From: Pseudomonadota bacterium
GTDB lineage: Bacteria; Pseudomonadota; Alphaproteobacteria; Rhizobiales; Xanthobacteraceae
Assembly (NCBI GenBank): GCA_023442085.1
Contig: JAEZMT010000306.1
Location: 1 to 20,498, forward strand
Length of the DNA: 20,498 nt
Reading direction: 5' to 3'
Under the pieces are notes generated by a model. That model worked only from the letters and a program-made list of their open reading frames with translations. It was not told where the DNA came from and ran no database searches. Positions 13,993-20,498 of this stretch are shown here, one piece after another. Made by a program: the position numbers and the translations under genes. Positions within the stretch are counted from its first letter, which is position 1. Every line of letters begins with the position of its first letter.

Positions 13993-16488
13993 CTACCATC
14001 GATAATTCAATGAGGCGTAGACGGTGCGGCGCGCGCCGTAGATCACTGAGTTCCAGTAGAAGCCGGCAGTGTAGTATTCCATGTCGAAGATGTTTGTTCC
14101 TGACAGCGAGAAGGTGGCGCCGCGTAGCCGCTGATCGAGCTTGCCGAGGTCGTAGCGAAGCGACGCGTCCACCAGCGCATAGCCTGGGATCGCGATCTGC
14201 CCGCCATTGGCATCGTTCATGACGGCCCAGGAACTGCCGACATAGCGAAGGCCGGTGCCGATGCCGAGCCCATCCAGAGTTCCCTCGTGGAAGGTGTAGT
14301 AGCCCCAGAGAGCTGCGCTGTTGTGCGGGACGCCCGACGGCGCGGTGCCCACCTTGCTTATGCCGGCGTCGTTGGGATTGTCCTGCGTCACCACCGTGTC
14401 GAGATAGGTGAAGGAGGCGATGATATCGAGGTTAGCGGTGACGTTCGCCTTGGCCTCCAGCTCGATGCCTCGCGAGCGGACTTCGCCGTCCTGCACCGAA
14501 AAGCCCACGTTGATCGGATCCGTGGTGAGCACGTTCTGCTGGGTGATCTGGAACACCGACGCCGTGAACATGGCCCGCCAGCCCTGCGGCTCATACTTGA
14601 TGCCGGCCTCGTACTGCTCGCCGGTCGTTGGCTTGAACGACCGGCCCTGAAAATCCATCCCAGCCACCGGCAGGAAGGAGGTGGCGTAGCTGGCATAGGG
14701 CATCACGCCGTTATCGAACTTGTACCCCAGGCCCGCACGCCATGTGAAAGCGGAATAGTTGGCCGCGACAACTTCGTCCGTAAAACCGTAGTCTGCGAGG
14801 ATGGTGCGCGAGTAATAATTGGCTTCCTCGTTGCGCGCCCAATCTTGGCGTCCACTCAAGGTGAGCAACCAGTTGTTGATTGTCATTTGATCCTGCGCGT
14901 AGACCCCGATCTGGGAGATGGTACTCTCCGTATCCGACCAGGGGCGGCCGAACGTATAGATAAAATTATAGTTCGGTGCGAAAATGTTGATGGAGTTGTA
15001 GTTGGTCGAATTCGTTCGGATTTCGCTGGCATTGTACCATCCCCCGTCGACGCCGAGCAGGACCTTGTGTGCCACCGGCCCAGTCTGGAAATGGCGGGAG
15101 AGATGGGTGTCGATCAGGAAGCTGTCCGAAACCTTGGGTCGCAACTGCACGCCGACATTGTAATATTTGTTGTCGACCACCGCGATAGGCCAGTCCCAGC
15201 CCCAGGCCGTGTTGTAGTCCACATCGGCGTGGGCGTACCGGGCGTTCTGTACCAATTGCCAGTCATTGTCGAACGTGTGCTTGAACTCGTAGCCGACAGA
15301 AGTGTTCTCGACGTTCCAGCTGCTCAGTCCGGGCGCACCGAGATAGAGGCTGGGGGATATCTTCGGCCCCAGCTGAAACAGGCTGTTGGCCATGGGGATG
15401 CTCTGCTCCGAGCCGCCCTTTTCCGTCTTCTGGTAGTTCGCCAGCAGGGTTAGCGAGGTATTGGCGTTCGGCTGCCAGGTAACGGCGGGAGCGATGTAGA
15501 TGCGGTTGTCCGGGGAATAGTCGATCTGCGTGCCGCTATCCCGAAACAGGCCTGTGACGCGATAGAGCCAGGTGCCGTCTTCGGTCGCAGGCCCGCCGAT
15601 ATCGAAGGCGCCCTGGATGCGGTCGTAGTTGCCGCCGAGGATCTCGATCTCGTGCAGCGGCGTAGCCGTCGGGCGCTTGGTGACGGCGTCGATGATGCCA
15701 CCCGGGGTGCCGGCGCCGTAGAGAGCCGAAGTCGGCCCTTTGACCACGTCCAGGCGCTGGAGGCCATAGACCTCGATATCGCTGTCATAGTTGTTGAAGC
15801 CGTTGCGCAGGCCGTCGCGGTAATTAGCATTCTGGTCGATCGCGCGGAAGCCGCGAATGTAGAGGTCTGGCATCCCCTGGCCGCCGGGATAGTCCACGGC
15901 CCGCACGCCGGGGGTGTAAGCCACGGCAGAATTGAAATCCTGCACGCCGCGTTGGTCCATTTCCGCCCGGGTCACTACGCTGATCGACTGCGGCGTATCG
16001 ATGAGCGGCGTCTCGGTTTTGGTTCCGGCGGAGGTCTCTAGCGCCACCACCTGCTGGGCGTTATCGCCCTCCACGTCCACGGTGCCGAGCCAAGCCTCGC
16101 CGGAGCCGGTTGCGCCCTGCGCCTGAGGCGCTGCGATGGTCACCGTATTGGAGCTGGTGAAGCGGTAGACCAGGCCCGTACCCGCCAGCAGGCGTGCCAG
16201 CCCGGCATCGCGCGAATAGGTGCCAGAAAGTCCCGGCGCGCGGCGTCCGGCCACAAGATCTGACGGGAACAGCAGGCGAAGGTCGGCCTTGTCAGCGAAT
16301 GTTGTAAGCGCGCTCCCGAGGTCCTGTGCCGGAATGCTGAAGGCGATGCCAGGTGCGCCCTCCTGCGCGCGCCCTGGGCCGGGGTAGATCATCGCTAGCA
16401 TGGCGCACACGGCGGTTCCTGAAAGCCAAGCCGTCCGCCCAGCTGTCCCATCCACCTGCCGCCGGAGCCGATACCATCCCGCCGCCAT
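13993..16488 (-). CDS. TonB-dependent siderophore receptor with signalling domain (FecA/FoxA-like)
   Basis: An 831-aa outer-membrane receptor. A signal peptide (about 1-41) precedes an STN signalling domain (about 48-118: AFSIPAQDLGSALTTFADKA through SSNTVTIAA). The plug follows (about 160-272), with family motifs TPQSISVVTRAEM, YTPGVR, LYIRGFR, VVKGPTSALYGAGTPGG. A beta-barrel of about 555 residues ends in SLNYRW, with the terminal aromatic typical of barrel insertion. The STN domain means it signals through the adjacent FecR and sigma factor when a ligand is bound. The ATG at 16488 has AAGGAG nine nt upstream. The ligand is probably a ferric siderophore; the neighbouring copper genes leave a copper chelate open as a less likely option. 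The barrel-coding DNA is less GC-rich than its surroundings. Confidence 0.93.
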   Translation of the reverse strand: MAAGWYRLRRQVDGTAGRTAWLSGTAVCAMLAMIYPGPGRAQEGAPGIAFSIPAQDLGSALTTFADKADLRLLFPSDLVAGRRAPGLSGTYSRDAGLARLLAGTGLVYRFTSSNTVTIAAPQAQGATGSGEAWLGTVDVEGDNAQQVVALETSAGTKTETPLIDTPQSISVVTRAEMDQRGVQDFNSAVAYTPGVRAVDYPGGQGMPDLYIRGFRAIDQNANYRDGLRNGFNNYDSDIEVYGLQRLDVVKGPTSALYGAGTPGGIIDAVTKRPTATPLHEIEILGGNYDRIQGAFDIGGPATEDGTWLYRVTGLFRDSGTQIDYSPDNRIYIAPAVTWQPNANTSLTLLANYQKTEKGGSEQSIPMANSLFQLGPKISPSLYLGAPGLSSWNVENTSVGYEFKHTFDNDWQLVQNARYAHADVDYNTAWGWDWPIAVVDNKYYNVGVQLRPKVSDSFLIDTHLSRHFQTGPVAHKVLLGVDGGWYNASEIRTNSTNYNSINIFAPNYNFIYTFGRPWSDTESTISQIGVYAQDQMTINNWLLTLSGRQDWARNEEANYYSRTILADYGFTDEVVAANYSAFTWRAGLGYKFDNGVMPYASYATSFLPVAGMDFQGRSFKPTTGEQYEAGIKYEPQGWRAMFTASVFQITQQNVLTTDPINVGFSVQDGEVRSRGIELEAKANVTANLDIIASFTYLDTVVTQDNPNDAGISKVGTAPSGVPHNSAALWGYYTFHEGTLDGLGIGTGLRYVGSSWAVMNDANGGQIAIPGYALVDASLRYDLGKLDQRLRGATFSLSGTNIFDMEYYTAGFYWNSVIYGARRTVYASLNYRW

Positions 16489-16549
16489 CGTCTCTTTCTC
16501 CTTCAGGCCGGCCCACCAGCGCGCCGCCGTTCAGGACCTTTGAAGACAA

Positions 16550-16575
16550 GGACGAAGCGACGCCGGTGAACTTGC
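16550..16575 (-). promoter_or_regulatory. Possible ECF-sigma promoter for the receptor gene
   Basis: In the 111-bp gap between the FecR-like and receptor genes, the minus strand has GCAAGT (16575-16570), 15 nt, then CGTCC (16554-16550). A CGTC-type -10 element with this spacing is usual for ECF sigma factors, and iron-type ECF factors transcribe the receptor gene. This is a pattern match by eye only. Confidence 0.25.
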
Positions 16576-16599
16576 AGCGGCGCGTGCGATTTTTTGCGT

Positions 16600-17565
16600 T
16601 CAGAGGATGACGTTGAGCAGCGGCAGGCGCACGACGCGGACTGGAAGCGTCTGCTCGATGGTCTCCAGCACCGATCCGGGATCGGCCAGTTCGAACACAC
16701 CGGTCACCTCAAGCCCCTTGAGGCGGCCGCTGGCAATGATGATGCGTGCGTGGGTGTGACGCTGGAGCTCGGCCACCACCTCCACCAGGGGCCGCCGATC
16801 GAAGATGAGCTTGCCGCGCCGCCAGGCGGTGATGGAGTCGGCATTCACCGTTCGCGGGCCTATCGCGCGCCCTAGGGCATCATAGCGCAGGCTCTGGTCG
16901 GCGCGCAGGGTAACGCTTCCCTCGCGTACTGCCACGGTGACGCCGCCCTCCACAACTGTCACCACCACTCCGTCGGGCTGCATGTCCACGTCGAAGGCAG
17001 TGCCGAGGGCGCGGGTCCGCCCGTCAGCGGCGGTGACGATAAAGGGGCGGTCCGGATCGCGCGCGACGTTGAACAGGGCCTGCCCCGAGAGCAGCCTCAC
17101 GCCCCGCTCTGCCGCGCTGAAATCGAGAGCCAGCGCTGTACTGGCATTGAGAAGGACGCGCGATCCGTCCGGCAGGTCCGTCGCCCGCACCTCGTTGACA
17201 CCGGTAGCAACGTCGGCAGCGAGACGATCGCGGATAGCACCGGCGGCGAGCGCGCCGAGGCCGAGCGCGGCGAACGCACCGCCGCCGATCAGCGCCCGCC
17301 GCGTGATCTTTTCCCGTGATGTCTTGCGCGCTGTATCCAGCGCGACGGCTCCAGCGCCGCCGAGCCCGTGCCAGAGCGCCTCGGCCTCGCGCGCCGCCGC
17401 CTCGTGTTTGGGGCTCTCGGCGCGCCAGCGCGCGAAGGCTTGCGCCTCCGCTTCCGCCCCCGGTGCCCCGGAATGGATGCGCACGAGCCATTCGATGGCG
17501 CGATCGCTTGCCGCAATGGGTGCGCGGGCGAACGCGGGCGAGACGGAGCGGGGCGTAGGCGTCAT
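16600..17565 (-). CDS. FecR-family transmembrane anti-sigma regulator
   Basis: A 321-aa regulator that carries the signal from the receptor to the ECF sigma factor. The cytoplasmic N-terminal part (about 15-70; AIEWLVRIHSGAPGAEAEAQ and FARWRAESPKHEAA) is typical of the FecR N-terminal domain. One membrane helix follows (about 90-112, ITRRALIGGGAFAALGLGAL). The periplasmic FecR domain spans about 120-220 (LPDGSRVLLNASTALALDF, RLLSGQALFNVA, ALGTAFDVD). The C-terminal part (about 245-321) resembles a secretin/STN-like fold that contacts the receptor. It starts 28 nt after the sigma factor gene, with a weak ribosome binding site, and is followed by the receptor gene after 111 nt. Confidence 0.92.
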   Translation of the reverse strand: MTPTPRSVSPAFARAPIAASDRAIEWLVRIHSGAPGAEAEAQAFARWRAESPKHEAAAREAEALWHGLGGAGAVALDTARKTSREKITRRALIGGGAFAALGLGALAAGAIRDRLAADVATGVNEVRATDLPDGSRVLLNASTALALDFSAAERGVRLLSGQALFNVARDPDRPFIVTAADGRTRALGTAFDVDMQPDGVVVTVVEGGVTVAVREGSVTLRADQSLRYDALGRAIGPRTVNADSITAWRRGKLIFDRRPLVEVVAELQRHTHARIIIASGRLKGLEVTGVFELADPGSVLETIEQTLPVRVVRLPLLNVIL

Positions 17566-17593
17566 GCGCGGATACCGAAATAAGGTGCCGAAG

Positions 17594-18118
17594 CTAGTCC
17601 AATGCGCGCAACCTGTCGCGGCAGTGCCGTAGGGCTTGAACCAGATATTTCGCGACCATGCTGTCGGAGACTTTCAAGCGCGCGCCGATCTCTGCATGTG
17701 TGAGCCCGTCGCACCGGTTTAACAGCAACGCGGCGCGGGGCTTCTGCTCCAACTCGGCAAGGGCACGCACCAGCGCCCGCAATTCGTCGCGGTGCAACGC
17801 ATAGGCTTCCGGAGAGGGCGTGGCATCGGCAATCTCGCGCAGCACTGCGTCGTCGCTGATCTGCCGGGCGGCATGACGGCGTTCTCGCCGCAGCAGGTCG
17901 ATGGCGATGTTGCCAGCGACGCGCAGGAGGAAAGCGTGGCAGTCACGCACTCCCACTGGAGCCGGCCCCATGCCGGCAAGTCGCAGCCACGTCTCTTGAA
18001 GGGCCTCTTCGGCAAGGTCCCGCGAACCGACGCGGCGACTGAGGTGGGTCCGCAACTCATGCCATTGGCGCATGTAGGCGAGCATCAGATCGCCGCCGGT
18101 GTCAGTTTTCGCAATCAT
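17594..18118 (-). CDS. ECF sigma factor, FecI type
   Basis: A 174-aa extracytoplasmic-function sigma factor. Region 2 is at about 12-80 (AYMRQWHELRTHLSRRVGS, LAEEALQETWLRL, AFLLRVAGNIAIDLLRRERR) and region 4 at about 120-170 (LEQKPRAALLLNRCDGLTHA, EIGARLKVSDSMVAKYLVQA). With the FecR-like and receptor genes behind it on the same strand it forms a FecIRA-type surface-signalling unit. I chose the ATG at 18118 because a promoter-like pair sits 40-70 nt upstream and the sequence before it is not protein-like; the frame stays open to 18448. ATG at 18085 is an alternative start that would shorten the N-terminus by 11 residues. Confidence 0.92.
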   Translation of the reverse strand: MIAKTDTGGDLMLAYMRQWHELRTHLSRRVGSRDLAEEALQETWLRLAGMGPAPVGVRDCHAFLLRVAGNIAIDLLRRERRHAARQISDDAVLREIADATPSPEAYALHRDELRALVRALAELEQKPRAALLLNRCDGLTHAEIGARLKVSDSMVAKYLVQALRHCRDRLRALD

Positions 18119-18158
18119 CGTGGCGGGGCAGGCGGCTATTCTGTGAAGAAGAGCAGAA

Positions 18159-18187
18159 TTGATAGCTGCTTTTGTGAAGGCGAGCAA
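18159..18187 (-). promoter_or_regulatory. Sigma-70-like promoter of the ECF sigma gene
   Basis: On the minus strand TTGCTC (18187-18182), 17 nt, TATCAA (18164-18159) lies in a locally AT-rich patch and would start transcription about 35 nt before the ATG at 18118. Just upstream, at 18192-18212, GATGATTTGGAGTAATGATAA includes TTATCATT on the minus strand, a single half-site like those in Fur boxes. Iron control through it is a guess. Confidence 0.4.
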
Positions 18188-18652
18188 TCGCGATGATTTG
18201 GAGTAATGATAAAGAGGTGTAAGAAGAAACCTGACGTTTCCCTTCGCCACGCCTTCAGGGCATTCAACAGGCTGCAGTAAGTCCATCAATGGGCGATGGT
18301 CTCGTACCCGGCGCTCATGTCGTCCGTACCGCCTTGTCCGCCATGGCGGAAACGGCCCGCGGCGTTGCGCAGTGCGGGCACGACAAGACGCTGCCCAGAT
18401 CCTCCGGCGCGCGGTCAAGGTCCACGGCGGCGATATGCGCGAGCGCATGTGCGCGGCGACGCGGCAGCTTGGGCACCAGGCTGAGAGCCGGTTGAAGCCG
18501 AAGCCGGCCCGATTGGAGAGCGAGATGCCATCCGCGCCGGTCGGTGATCCTGTCGGCGCGGATGTGGGGCAAAGCGTGCGAGGCTTCCGATCGACGGCCG
18601 GCAGGGGCCGCGCGAAGCTGGCGTCGAGATCCCAGCGCTCAGGCGGAGCGCC
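18188..18652. other. Gene-poor interval between sigma factor and cytochrome regions
   Basis: About 465 bp with no recognisable gene. Open frames exist on both strands, as expected from the base composition, but none has a recognisable domain or a good ribosome binding site. The only clear structure is the AT-rich patch at 18130-18230 with the sigma-gene promoter. Together with the broken 5' end of the cytochrome gene to the right, this looks like a rearranged region. Confidence 0.4.
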
Positions 18653-18838
18653 CTAGTTCATCCGGATCATTGTACGCCTCGCGGCAGCGCGAGTAGATGA
18701 GAGCTTGCCGGCCACCGGCGCCATGTTGGCGGCCGAGCGCCGGCACGAGGCCTCATCTCGCTTCGCGTTCGCCTCCATGTTCATGTTCTCAACCCGAATG
18801 CGCCGCTCGCGATCCGACACGCGGCGCTGCTCGGCCAT
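18653..18838 (-). CDS. Possible 61-aa hydrophilic protein, perhaps a remnant
   Basis: A minus-strand ORF with a good ribosome binding site (AAGGCAGG before the ATG at 18838). The first half reads like a real protein, charged and probably helical: MAEQRRVSDRERRIRVENMN then MEANAKRDEA. The second half is more basic and less protein-like, ending RTMIRMN. This could be a small gene whose 3' part was replaced by a rearrangement, since small proteins with such a helical start often continue into a membrane segment that is missing here. It abuts the exact place where cytochrome similarity begins on the other strand. Family unknown. Confidence 0.35.
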   Translation of the reverse strand: MAEQRRVSDRERRIRVENMNMEANAKRDEASCRRSAANMAPVAGKLSSTRAAARRTMIRMN

Positions 18839-19922
18839 GATTGCCTGCCTTGTGGGGCTGTGGAGCCCGACGTCCGCCGGGGGCGGCGTGGCTAAGGTGT
18901 TCCCGCTGCTCGCCGGCGATCCGACGGTCGCGGCCAAGGACCCCTCGACGCTGGTCCACATCACCCTCACCGGCTGGGCGACGGCGCAGACGCAGGCGCA
19001 TGCCCGTGTCTTCACCATGCCCGGCTTCGCACGGCTGGGGGACGAGGAGATCGCGGACATCCTCACTTTCGTCCGTGCCAGCTGGGGCGAGAATGCCGCG
19101 CCGGTCACGGCCGCGCAGGTGAAGGCCGCGCGCGCGACCCTCGATCCGAAGGTGGACACCCGCCCGTTCGACACGCCGCGCATCGCGGATGTGCTCAAGG
19201 AGCCCAACGCGACCCAACTGGTGTGGGGCATGCGCCTCAACACCGAAACGCACACCTTGCTACCGAAGAATGTGGGCAATGCGCTGAACTGCGCTAACTG
19301 CCATCTCAATGCCGGCACGGTGGCCGATGGCTCGCCCTTTGTGGGCGTCTCCGCTTTCTTCCCCAGCTACGCGCCGCGGGCCGGACGGGAGATCACGCTG
19401 GAAGAGCGCATCAACGGCTGCTTCCAGCGCTCGATGAACGGTAAGCCGCTCGCCAAAGACGGCGACGATATGAAGGCCATGGTCGCCTATTTCGACTGGA
19501 TGAAGCGGGAGACCAAGCCCGAGGACAAGGTGGAGGGGCGCGGCGTCGGCAAGATCAGCCAGCAGATCAAGCCGGATATCGAGAACGGCGCCAAGGTCTA
19601 CACCGCCCAGTGCGCCGTCTGCCACGGGTCGAACGGAGAGGGGATCAAGGACGCCGCCGGCGCCTTCGTCTATCCCCCGCTCTGGGGCGACCAGTCCTTC
19701 AACATCGGCGCGGGCATGGCGCGCACCTATACGGCCGCGGCCTTCGTGAAGCGCAACATGCCCATCGGCTTCCACGGCGGCTTCCCGCTGGGCCAGGGCG
19801 GCCTCACCGATCAGGAGGCAGTGGATGTGGCCGAATATTTCAGCCACATGCCGCGGCCGGACTTCGCGCCCAAGGTGAACGACTGGCCGAAGGACAAGAA
19901 GCCGGCGGACGCCCGCTACTGA
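18837..19922 (+). CDS. TsdA-like diheme cytochrome c fused to a truncated cytochrome c domain
   Basis: The C-terminal 270 residues form a diheme cytochrome of the thiosulfate dehydrogenase (TsdA) type. Heme motif 1 is CANCH (19290-19304), heme motif 2 is CAVCH (19611-19625), and a conserved RINGCFQRSMNG follows motif 1 by about 35 residues; its Cys fits the Cys heme ligand of TsdA. This domain would oxidise thiosulfate to tetrathionate, or reduce it, in the periplasm. In front is the rear part of an alcohol-dehydrogenase-type cytochrome c domain (VFPLLAGDPTVAAKDPSTL, TMPGF, DEEIADILTFVRASWG) joined in frame. Its own CxxCH and a clear signal peptide are missing. No good ribosome binding site supports any start; candidates are ATG 18837, 18798 or 18705. 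It is probably 5'-truncated and possibly non-functional. Confidence 0.75.
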   Translation: MIACLVGLWSPTSAGGGVAKVFPLLAGDPTVAAKDPSTLVHITLTGWATAQTQAHARVFTMPGFARLGDEEIADILTFVRASWGENAAPVTAAQVKAARATLDPKVDTRPFDTPRIADVLKEPNATQLVWGMRLNTETHTLLPKNVGNALNCANCHLNAGTVADGSPFVGVSAFFPSYAPRAGREITLEERINGCFQRSMNGKPLAKDGDDMKAMVAYFDWMKRETKPEDKVEGRGVGKISQQIKPDIENGAKVYTAQCAVCHGSNGEGIKDAAGAFVYPPLWGDQSFNIGAGMARTYTAAAFVKRNMPIGFHGGFPLGQGGLTDQEAVDVAEYFSHMPRPDFAPKVNDWPKDKKPADARY

Positions 19923-19935
19923 CCCCCTGAAACAA

Positions 19936-19969
19936 CGAGCGCCCGGACCGTGCAGGGTCCAGGCGCTCG
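19936..19969. terminator. Bidirectional hairpin between convergent cytochrome and transpeptidase genes
   Basis: CGAGCGCC (19936-19943) pairs with GGCGCTCG (19962-19969), continuing after one mismatch with GGACC and GGTCC around a short loop. It starts 14 nt after the cytochrome stop. On the minus strand it is followed by TTGTTTC, a weak T-rich tail, so it may also end the transpeptidase transcript. Confidence 0.6.
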
Positions 19970-20061
19970 CGCATCCCCCCGTCGCGGGACAATGGACGGG
20001 GTGGAAACGGTGAAAGTGTTGCGTTGCCCTCGCTCAGGCGCCGCGCGGGCTTGGGGAGGAC

Positions 20062-20498
20062 TTAGACGGGAAGCACCACCACCTTCGTGCCGTTCGGCAC
20101 ACGGCGGTACAGGTCGATCACGTCCTGATTCATCATGCGGATGCAGCCGGAGGAGACCGCCTCGCCGATGGTCCAGGGCTCGTTGGTGCCGTGGATGCGG
20201 TAGAGCGTGTCCTTGCCGTCCTTGAACAGATAGAGCGCGCGGGCGCCCAGCGGATTGGTCTCGCCGCCGGCCATGCCGCCGGTCCAGGGGCGATACTTGG
20301 CGGGCTCGCGCGCAATCATGGCGTCGGTGGGCCGCCAGCTCGGCCACTCGCGCTTGTTGCCCACATTCGCCGTGCCCGAGAATTCAAGCCCTTCGCGGCC
20401 GACGCCCACGCCGTAGCGCAGCGCCTTGCCATTCTCCTGTACGAGATAGAGGAAGCGGTTTTTCGGATCGACCACCAGCGTGCCCGGCTCCTGTCCGG
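20062..20498 (-). CDS. L,D-transpeptidase (YkuD/ErfK family), N-terminus outside window
   Basis: The catalytic C-terminal part of a periplasmic L,D-transpeptidase that forms 3-3 peptidoglycan cross-links or attaches proteins to peptidoglycan. The frame is open to the window edge, and the residues before any internal start (GQEPGTLVVDPKNRFLYLV) belong to the domain, so the gene continues beyond 20498. The YkuD signature is complete: the HGTNEPWTIGEAVSSGCIRM block with the catalytic Cys, then NQDVIDLYRRVPNGTKVVVL at the end. Also visible is the family segment GVGVGREGLEFSG. A signal peptide is expected in the missing part. It converges on the cytochrome gene across a hairpin terminator. Confidence 0.93.
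   Translation of the reverse strand, partial: GQEPGTLVVDPKNRFLYLVQENGKALRYGVGVGREGLEFSGTANVGNKREWPSWRPTDAMIAREPAKYRPWTGGMAGGETNPLGARALYLFKDGKDTLYRIHGTNEPWTIGEAVSSGCIRMMNQDVIDLYRRVPNGTKVVVLPV

Noticed and set aside
16191..16225. A second TGGCAC match on the minus strand inside the receptor gene as a sigma-54 promoter
   Set aside because: The GC of the -12 element is at the wrong spacing and the site is inside a coding region.
1..20498. CRISPR array, insertion sequence, tRNA or rRNA gene
   Set aside because: No regular repeat-spacer pattern, transposase motif, terminal inverted repeats or RNA gene sequence was visible on either strand.

Overview
The window is a very GC-rich chromosomal segment. 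Its gene content fits an alphaproteobacterium of the Hyphomicrobiales, probably near Xanthobacteraceae: a beta-ketoadipate catA, a MopR/DmpR-type sigma-54 regulator, a FecI/FecR/TonB-receptor set, a TsdA-like cytochrome and a short L,D-transpeptidase. The taxonomic placement is inferred from gene style only; there is no rRNA or other marker in the window.

Left part, about 1-3430, aromatic catabolism. The 3' end of catA (+) converges on a LysR regulator of the CatR/BenM type (-). Divergent from the LysR gene is a 573-aa sigma-54 activator of the MopR/DmpR/XylR group. Between them lies a well-formed -24/-12 promoter on the minus strand. It faces an unrecognised 17-codon ORF with a strong ribosome binding site, followed by a hairpin and then the LysR gene. 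No phenol hydroxylase or other catabolic operon is attached, so the sigma-54 unit looks unusual or relict.

Middle part, about 3600-13630, metal resistance. Eight minus-strand genes run in one direction: OmpR-type response regulator, sensor kinase (4-nt overlap), periplasmic adaptor with an extra N-terminal module, heavy-metal RND pump, small secreted protein, Tat-exported multicopper oxidase with a Met/His-rich segment, a 38-codon membrane peptide, and a DMT/EamA permease with a very His-rich tail. Most gaps are short, which suggests one copper or mixed-metal detoxification operon: sensing, RND efflux of periplasmic metal, and periplasmic oxidation. No outer-membrane channel gene is present.

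Right part, about 13990-18190, cell-surface signalling for iron. An ECF sigma factor, a FecR-type regulator and a TonB-dependent receptor with an N-terminal signalling domain form a complete FecI/FecR/FecA-like set on the minus strand.

Far right, about 18190-20498. A gene-poor, scrambled-looking interval is followed by a plus-strand cytochrome gene. This joins the rear part of an alcohol-dehydrogenase-type cytochrome c domain to a complete TsdA-like diheme domain, but has lost its 5' heme motif and clear signal peptide. A hairpin terminator separates it from a convergent L,D-transpeptidase gene cut by the window edge.
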